From assembly GCA_036924085.1 (NCBI GenBank), contig JAVGWX010000011.1:38540970-38604969 (forward strand): a stretch of 64,000 bases of DNA, given 5' to 3'. Under the pieces are notes generated by a model. That model had not been told where the DNA came from. It did not search any database and saw only the letters and a program-made list of their open reading frames with translations. Below, piece by piece: positions 59,160 through 64,000 of this stretch (its first letter is position 1; the number at the start of each line of letters is the position of its first letter). Both the position numbers and the translations under genes were made by a program. Source of the DNA: Ariolimax columbianus (lineage: Eukaryota > Mollusca > Gastropoda > Stylommatophora > Arionidae).

Positions 59160-59900
59160 TTCTTCTAGTTTAAGTGTGGTACATCTAGTTTTAGTGTGGT
59201 ACATCTAGTTGTAGTGTGGCACAGCTAATTTTAGGGGTGTACATCTAGTTTTAGTGTATTAAACCTAGTCTAGTGAAGTGCTTTTTCTAGTTTAAGTGTG
59301 GTACATCTAGTTTTAGTGTGGTATATCTAGTTTTAGTGTGATCATTTGGTTTTTAGTGAGTTGCTTTTGTTATTTTAGTGAGGTTGATCTAGTTTTGTTG
59401 AGGTGCTTCTTTTAATTTTAGTGTGATACATTTAGTTTTTGTGAAGCGATTCTTCAAATTTGTTAGTGTTTCATCTAATTTTAGTGGGATACATCTAGTT
59501 TAAGTGAAGTGTTTTTTCAAATTTTAGTGTGATATGATACATCTAGTTTTAGTGAGGTGCGCCTTCTAATTTTAGTGAGGTACATCTAATTTTAGTTACA
59601 TACATCTAGTTTTAGTGAGGTGCTGCTTTAAAATTTAGTATGATACATCTAGTTTTTCTGAGCAGCTTTTCTAATTTTAGTGAGGTACATCTAATTTTAG
59701 TGCGGTACATCTATTTTAGTGAAATACGTCGAGGTTTAGCGATGTACATCCAGTTAAAGTTTGGTACATGTAATTTTGGTGAATTCTATCTAGTTTTAGT
59801 GTGGTACATCTATTGTTAGTGTAGTACATCTAGTTTTAGTGAGTTACATCTTCTAGTATTAATTAAGGAAGCACATCGTCTTGTTTTAGTGTTGTTAATT
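59160..59900. repeat. Irregular about 20-bp array
   Basis: The phrase TCTAGTTTTAGTGTGGTACA and variants (AGTGAGGTGCTTCTTC, AGTGAAGCG) alternate over about 740 bp. The period is mostly 20 bp with longer units, more degenerate than the other arrays. Confidence 0.88.
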
Positions 59901-59959
59901 GGTACCCGACTGTTAAGGGATGACAAGGCAGTCATGTCAACAAAAAAAAGGATTATACT

Positions 59960-60022
59960 TAGTATAATGACGTTTCGAGCACTTCATCCCCGAACGCAGT
60001 GCCTGCTATTGGGACTACATTT
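59960..60022 (+). repeat. SINE-5 3'-end remnant
   Basis: ACTTAGTATAATGACGTTTC and GCACTTCATCCCCGAACGC resemble the 3' region of SINE-5 (45,050-45,090). Confidence 0.5.
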
Positions 60023-60129
60023 TATCTTTAAAGAAAATGTGTGTAATTTGTCTTACAGTGGTCTTCGGATTTCAGACCGAGAACCGATGAGATAAGTGAA
60101 TGCAAATGTGGTTTGAGAATATATGAAAC

Positions 60130-60246
60130 GGGCGCCACATGAATGCACCAGTGTCATTCAAACTTCTATAGCATGCACTAGTGTCATTCAAACTTCTATT
60201 TCATGCACTAGTGTCATTCAAACTTCTATATCATGCACTAGTAATG
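60130..60246. repeat. 30-bp array, about 3.5 copies
   Basis: ATGCACTAGTGTCATTCAAA + CTTCTATATC repeated. Confidence 0.92.
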
Positions 60247-60547
60247 ACTTGAGAATAATTGTTTTTCAATCCTTCGGATATTTGTCGGGATTGTGAACTG
60301 CTAGCTTGCTAATCATATCTTGGAGTCTTCCTCTTATTCGTCTTCTTTCATCCTCAGATCAAGGTTCCGGCCACTTTAACAAAGGATACTGTTATTTGTA
60401 AGGATGTTTTATCTTTGCTAATCTCTTGTTTCATGTCTGTCTCGCAAGGCCAGTATAGTTCTCTTTCATCTATTGTTGTGTGTGGTTTGTTTAAAGGTTT
60501 GCCGTTCTGGATTCTACTGGCAAAGGCCCGCACCTTTCGAACTCCAG
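60247..60547. other. Unassigned stretch with minus-strand open frame
   Basis: A minus frame (part of 60,354-60,749, 131 codons) reads R-K-V-R-A-F-A-S-R-I-Q-N-G-K-P and T-I-D-E-R-E-L-Y-W-P-C-E-T. Its upstream part is the 50-bp array and downstream it ends by a stop. The composition is protein-like, but I recognise no family. It might be a host exon or an unknown retroelement piece. Confidence 0.3.
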
Positions 60548-60692
60548 ACCGTATTAGCCAGTGGTATGCATGCGTGTGTGTTTCTATTTGTAATGTGAAC
60601 GTATTGGCCAGTGGTATGCATGCGTGTGTGTTTCTATTTGTAATGTGAACGTATTGGCCAGTGGTATGCATGCGTGTGTGTATCTGCTTATG
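60548..60692. repeat. 50-bp array, 3 copies
   Basis: GTATTGGCCAGTGGTATGCA + TGCGTGTGTGTTTCTATTTG + TAATGTGAAC, almost identical units. Confidence 0.93.
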
Positions 60693-60696
60693 TGTT

Positions 60697-60985
60697 TGCG
60701 GGTCGCTGTAGTCAAGATGAACGGAAAGGTGGGCGGTCGAATCCACCAAGTTTCAAGCGACCCCTGGTCTCAAGAGAGGTAAAACCAGAGTGCCTGCATC
60801 CCGAGTTACCTCCAGTCGTCTCGACCAACAGTCTTGCCACTGATCCAAGGTAACTCGGGATAAGAGTGAGATTGAGGACCAGCGCATATTCTTGCTCACT
60901 ATAATCCAAATACAGTGCACATCACATTATTAAGACAACACCGTCTGATTTTGTAGCCATCATCGCTTCGCGATGGGCAATAACA
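60697..60985 (+). mobile_element. SINE-4 copy with tRNA-like head
   Basis: The head GCGGGTCGCTGTAGTCAAG (A-box position) and GGTGGGCGGTCGAATCCACC (B-box position) precede the shared body GACCCCTGGTCTCAAG ... GATAAGAGTGAGATTG ... CGCGATGGGCAATAAC. The 9.6 kb copy lacks the head. Confidence 0.8.
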
Positions 60986-61139
60986 TTTTCTGCTTATAAT
61001 GCGTTCCACTATGGCAGTTTTGCAATACAGTAGTTGTGCCAGTCCTTTCTGCACGTGGCGAAGTGGTCCTACCGGGAAAAATCCCCGACATGCCCAGTCA
61101 AATTAGGCACGAAGTGATTTCGAATTGTTATGTTCTTAG
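60986..61139. other. Short unassigned stretch
   Basis: Nothing recognised. Confidence 0.35.
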
Positions 61140-61527
61140 ATTCTTAGTCGACCTGTACTTTTACAGGGGCAGACGCCCGTAGTGCTGGTCTCAGTTCTGG
61201 TATGAGCTGGATGTAGCCGGGAGAAGTATTTCCTTTTGAGCGGGCTAGGCTCGAGCAGCTTAATACCTCACTGTGTTAAGATAATCGCTTATGGAGGGTG
61301 GTTAACCGATGTGCGAGCTCATCTCAACAGACTCAAACACTAGAGCAAAGTTAACCCGGCACCTGTTAGGCGCCATCTATGTTGCTGTTAACAATCCATC
61401 TAACCATGACCGCTGTTATACCATGTCACACAGTTAGTCGTCTTTTACGACATCCTCTCTGTGGAGCAGTGGTGCTATTCTTGTCTTTGTTATACACAAG
61501 GACCTCGGTGGACCACTCGGCAGCTCA
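61140..61527 (+). repeat. R4 copy
   Basis: Colinear with 35,245-35,600: TAGTCGACCTGTACTTTTAC, TATGAGCTGGATGTAGCCG, GGAGGGTGGTTAACCG, TTAGGCGCCATCTATGTTGC, CAGTTAGTCGTCTTTTACGA, GGTGGACCACTCGG. Confidence 0.82.
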
Positions 61528-61924
61528 TCTGTCTTTTCGTTTACAAGCATCCCAAAGTAGGCCGAAATCCACAGTAGGATTAGATATGTTTGTTTGGGAC
61601 TGCAATCCGATGTTGTATTTTATTCCACGCGTGAGTCCATCTTGTTTGGTGCTTGAGATGGCATAGTTTACGCTCATGGAGACTGTTAGAATGACCGTTT
61701 CTCTTGGTGTTGTGTTTTGGCTGATAAGAATCTGAGTTTCTGCTAATACACCAATTCACCAAAGAGGCACACACATAAATCAAATTACACTCCCAAATAC
61801 CAAAGACATGTCTCAGTGTAAATAAAAGCTTGCACCGAAAAATAAGTTAAACAAATATTTACTTGCAAGATTACTTCTTCCCAACTTTCAAATTATCAAG
61901 TACAAAACATCAAACGTAGGTTTC
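61528..61924. other. Unassigned stretch
   Basis: No motif found; frames below 100 codons without domain signal. Confidence 0.35.
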
Positions 61925-62515
61925 AACTTAACATAACGTCTTTATACTGGTTTAGAAGACTGCATAGTTAGTATACAACCAGTTTCGTTTACATTACCTT
62001 GCTCTAAAAGCTTTACGCATCTAATCAATTCTTAAATGCATTAATTGTTCCTGCAACCACTACTTCCTGTGGCAATGCATTCCAAACATCAACCACTCTC
62101 TCTTACTATAAAATATTTCCTAATATCTAATCTGGACCATTCTTTAGTTAATTTGTAGCTATGCCCTCTTGTTTTTGTAGGGGGGGGGGTTGTAATTTTA
62201 AAAAAACTTGTTAGAATCTAATTGATCCTTTCCTTTGATTCTCTTATAAATCTGTATTGTCACCTAAAATTCTTCTTCTTTTTTTTTTTTTATACTGTAG
62301 GCAGGTATTTCCAAGTCTTTCCTCGTAACTGTAATTATGGAATCCCACTTTCAGCCGTGTCACTCTTCTTTATATCCTTTCAAGCATATGTATATCTCCT
62401 CTACGATAAGGACTCCACCACTGTACACAATACTCCAATCTAGGTCTAACTAGTGCTTTATACAGTTTGACAATCACTTCCTTGCTCCCATGTTTAATAT
62501 ATCTTAATACTGGAG
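61925..62515 (-). mobile_element. CR1-P 3' end (minus)
   Basis: The reverse complement shows the upstream segment (CACTAGTTAGACCTAGATTG, the V-R-P-x-L-E-Y-C region decayed), R-G-D/E block near 62,260, V-V-D-V-W-N-A-L-P near 62,090, and the 3' UTR (AAACTGGTTGTATACTAAC, CCAGTATAAAGACG). A (T)15 run at 62,276-62,291 and G9 at 62,180-62,188 interrupt it. Confidence 0.82.
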
Positions 62516-62934
62516 TGGGCGGGAGACACGAAATGTCCTCCTACTTCTACCATGTATCGGCTTTACTGGCGCCAGTTCCTTCGCAGAGCTCCTTCAAGAA
62601 TAACAGAATCAAGGGAGATCAGTGTTCAAGCTTGCACTAACACCGACGATTTCCAGACCTAGGATTATGTGTATCAACGATTTGAGTCTTAACTTTAAAA
62701 GCTGTACATTCTCAGTGAACAGGACAAAAGCATGAGTGATTGGGGAGAGGGCGTTGCGGCACACTAGCAAAACCGAACTTGCTTGTGTTCGGACTCAAGA
62801 ACCGGCAATATATGGGAAGGGAAGACATTCAAATAATGCAATGCTTTGCTGAAGTCGGATGCGCTATATCGTGAAGTGCAAAAGTCAGTACAGCTGCACT
62901 TAGCTTTTGGAAACAAGAGCGAACAAATATATGA
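62516..62934. other. Unassigned stretch
   Basis: The segment 62,835-62,900 (TGCTGAAGTCGGATGCGCTA, GTGAAGTGCAAAAG) faintly recalls R1/SINE-2 phrases but is too short to call. Confidence 0.35.
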
Positions 62935-63255
62935 GATATAGATAAATAGACGAAGATCAGGTATTGATAGATAGACAGACACATAGATAGATAGACTGAC
63001 ACATAGACATTTAGATACACGGACAGACACAAACAGACACATAGATAGGCAGACAACACACAGACCGATAGACAGACAGACACATAGATAGACTGATGTA
63101 TAGATATATAAGAAAGTAGATAGATAGATAGACGGACGAACGCACAGATTGACAGACCGTTAGACAGACAGACAGATAGCTCGATATATAGATAGATAGA
63201 TATATAAATGGATAAATAAATATATAGATACATAGATAGATTATATGTATGTATG

Positions 63256-63300
<45 letters not shown>
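62935..63300. repeat. (GATA/GACA)n then (TA)n microsatellites
   Basis: GATAGATAGA and CAGACAGACA blocks to about 63,245, then TGTA and (TA)n to 63,299. Minus frames rich in Tyr/Ile/Ser are artefacts. Confidence 0.95.
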
Positions 63301-63301
<1 letters not shown>

Positions 63302-63309
63302 GTAATGAG

Positions 63310-64000
63310 AAATGTTCAAGAAGACGAGAACATTGAAAGTTTCGACCCATTTACGATTTGGGGGGGGGGGGGGGGGGGTAACGAGATTCCAGAGTTACGA
63401 TACGCAGATGACACAGTGATACTATCAAGAAGGAAGTGCAGAAGGGCTAGAGCAGCTACTTTCAGCCTTTAATGTACATAGTAAAGATCAAAACATGTTT
63501 ATAAACATAAATAAAACAAACATAATGATCATCGACAAAACACAATGCCAACATAAATTTACCGTGGGTGGTGAGGAAATAGATCAGGTCACACATTTTG
63601 AATATCTGGGCTTCAGAATTGACAAAAATGGGGATTGCTCGAAAGAAATCAGAAAAATACTAGCTATGGCAATGCAGAGACTGAACAGACTGAAGAAATT
63701 ATGGCAGAGCACCAACAAAATGATAAAAGTAAATACTTGAGAGCCTGTGTTTTTCCTGTAGCAGCTAAAGGCTGTGAATCATGGACGATTACCAAAACTT
63801 CTAGAAAAAGAATCGAATCTTTCGAGTCAAAATGTTACAGAAAGATCTTCAATATACCCTGGATAAAGAAAAAAACACAAATGTAAACATTTGGCAAGAG
63901 TTGAGCATAGAGGAGAACTGGTTTATCAATTCCATTTTGGCTAGAAAATGCGAATACTTCGTTCACATCAAGAGACACAACGGTCTTGAGAGAACAGTGA
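63310..64000 (+). mobile_element. RTE-C copy running off the window
   Basis: L-R-Y-A-D-D-T-V-I-L-S (motif C intact) near 63,395, frame slip, N-I-N-K-T-N-I-M, T-V-G-G-E-E-I-D-Q-V-T-H-F-E-Y-L-G, M-A-M-Q-R-L-N-R-L, C-V-F-P-V-A-A, E-S-W-T-I-T, then E-E-N-W-F-I-N-S-I and H-I-K-R-H-N-G-L at the right edge. The sequence matching TTGGGGGG in the 56.1 kb copy is expanded to about 20 G at 63,359-63,378. The 3' end is outside the window. Confidence 0.88.

Noticed and set aside
62764..63350. Tyr/Ile/Ser-rich minus frames resembling membrane proteins
   Set aside because: They are (GATA), (GACA) and (TA) microsatellites read in protein frames.

Overview
This window looks like intergenic DNA from a repeat-rich invertebrate genome. 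A marine mollusc, probably a gastropod, is my best guess; this is inferred from the mix of RNase H-bearing I-type (Nimbus-like) LINEs, RTE/CR1-like LINE fragments, tRNA-headed SINEs and G/C-skewed minisatellites. There is no bacterial organisation, and I found no convincing host exon, tRNA, rRNA or CRISPR array. Almost every long open frame is either a decayed retrotransposon fragment or a tandem array whose unit lacks stop codons.

Family labels used below are mine. LINE-A: I-type element, RT + RNase H + Cys-rich tail, (GAA)n 3' end (copies at 6.9-9.6, 35.7-38.3, 50.15, 58.5-59.1 kb; relatives at 15.5, 31.1-32.4, 50.95 kb). RH-B: another RNase H-bearing element (14.5-15.2, 26.0-26.8, 38.35, 39.1-39.5, 45.2-45.65 kb). 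RTE-C: elements with (GAT)n tails (16.5-17.1, 43.0, 54.5, 56.1, 63.3 kb, with relatives at 2.9-5.8, 26.2, 41.4-42.3 kb). LINE-E: LINEs ending in a C2H2-like finger (16.6, 24.6, 34.3, 46.4, 57.9-58.5 kb). LINE-F: LINE C-termini with a conserved W-G-H-T-L-R block (2.0, 9.8, 18.0, 27.2 kb). CR1-P: 5'-truncated CR1-like 3' ends with AAGTC-type terminal repeats (17.5, 19.7, 27.5, 51.1, 61.9 kb). R1, R2, R4 and R5 are non-coding interspersed families; R1 alone has twelve copies. SINE-1 to SINE-5 have tRNA-like heads. One mariner derivative sits at 53.75-54.40 kb.

Layout. 0-10.2 kb: LINE pieces, a 50-bp minisatellite and a LINE-A copy split by a SINE. 10.25-12.19 kb: the longest stretch with no recognised repeat. 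12.2-21 kb: R1/R2 copies, LINE fragments, a 21-bp array and AT microsatellites. 21.4-23.1 kb: a G-poor 19-bp array. 24-31 kb: two related satellite blocks, nested LINEs and R5. 31-35 kb: two different 26-bp arrays, one grown inside a retroelement reading frame and the other split by that retroelement. 35.7-38.35 kb: the most intact retroelement. 39-49 kb: LINE/SINE fragments, a third 26-bp array, and 49-bp and 61-bp arrays grown from R1 and LINE sequence. 49-64 kb: SINE-2/R1/R2 clusters, the mariner fold-back, RTE-C copies, a fourth 26-bp array, a 57-bp array inside a zinc-finger coding region and simple repeats.

The most interesting theme is that transposable elements repeatedly seed tandem arrays here. 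At least five arrays start and stop inside recognisable element sequence. Several nested insertions keep target-site duplications, which allows a relative insertion order. No gene in the window appears to work with another in a pathway, and the elements are dead or incomplete as seen.
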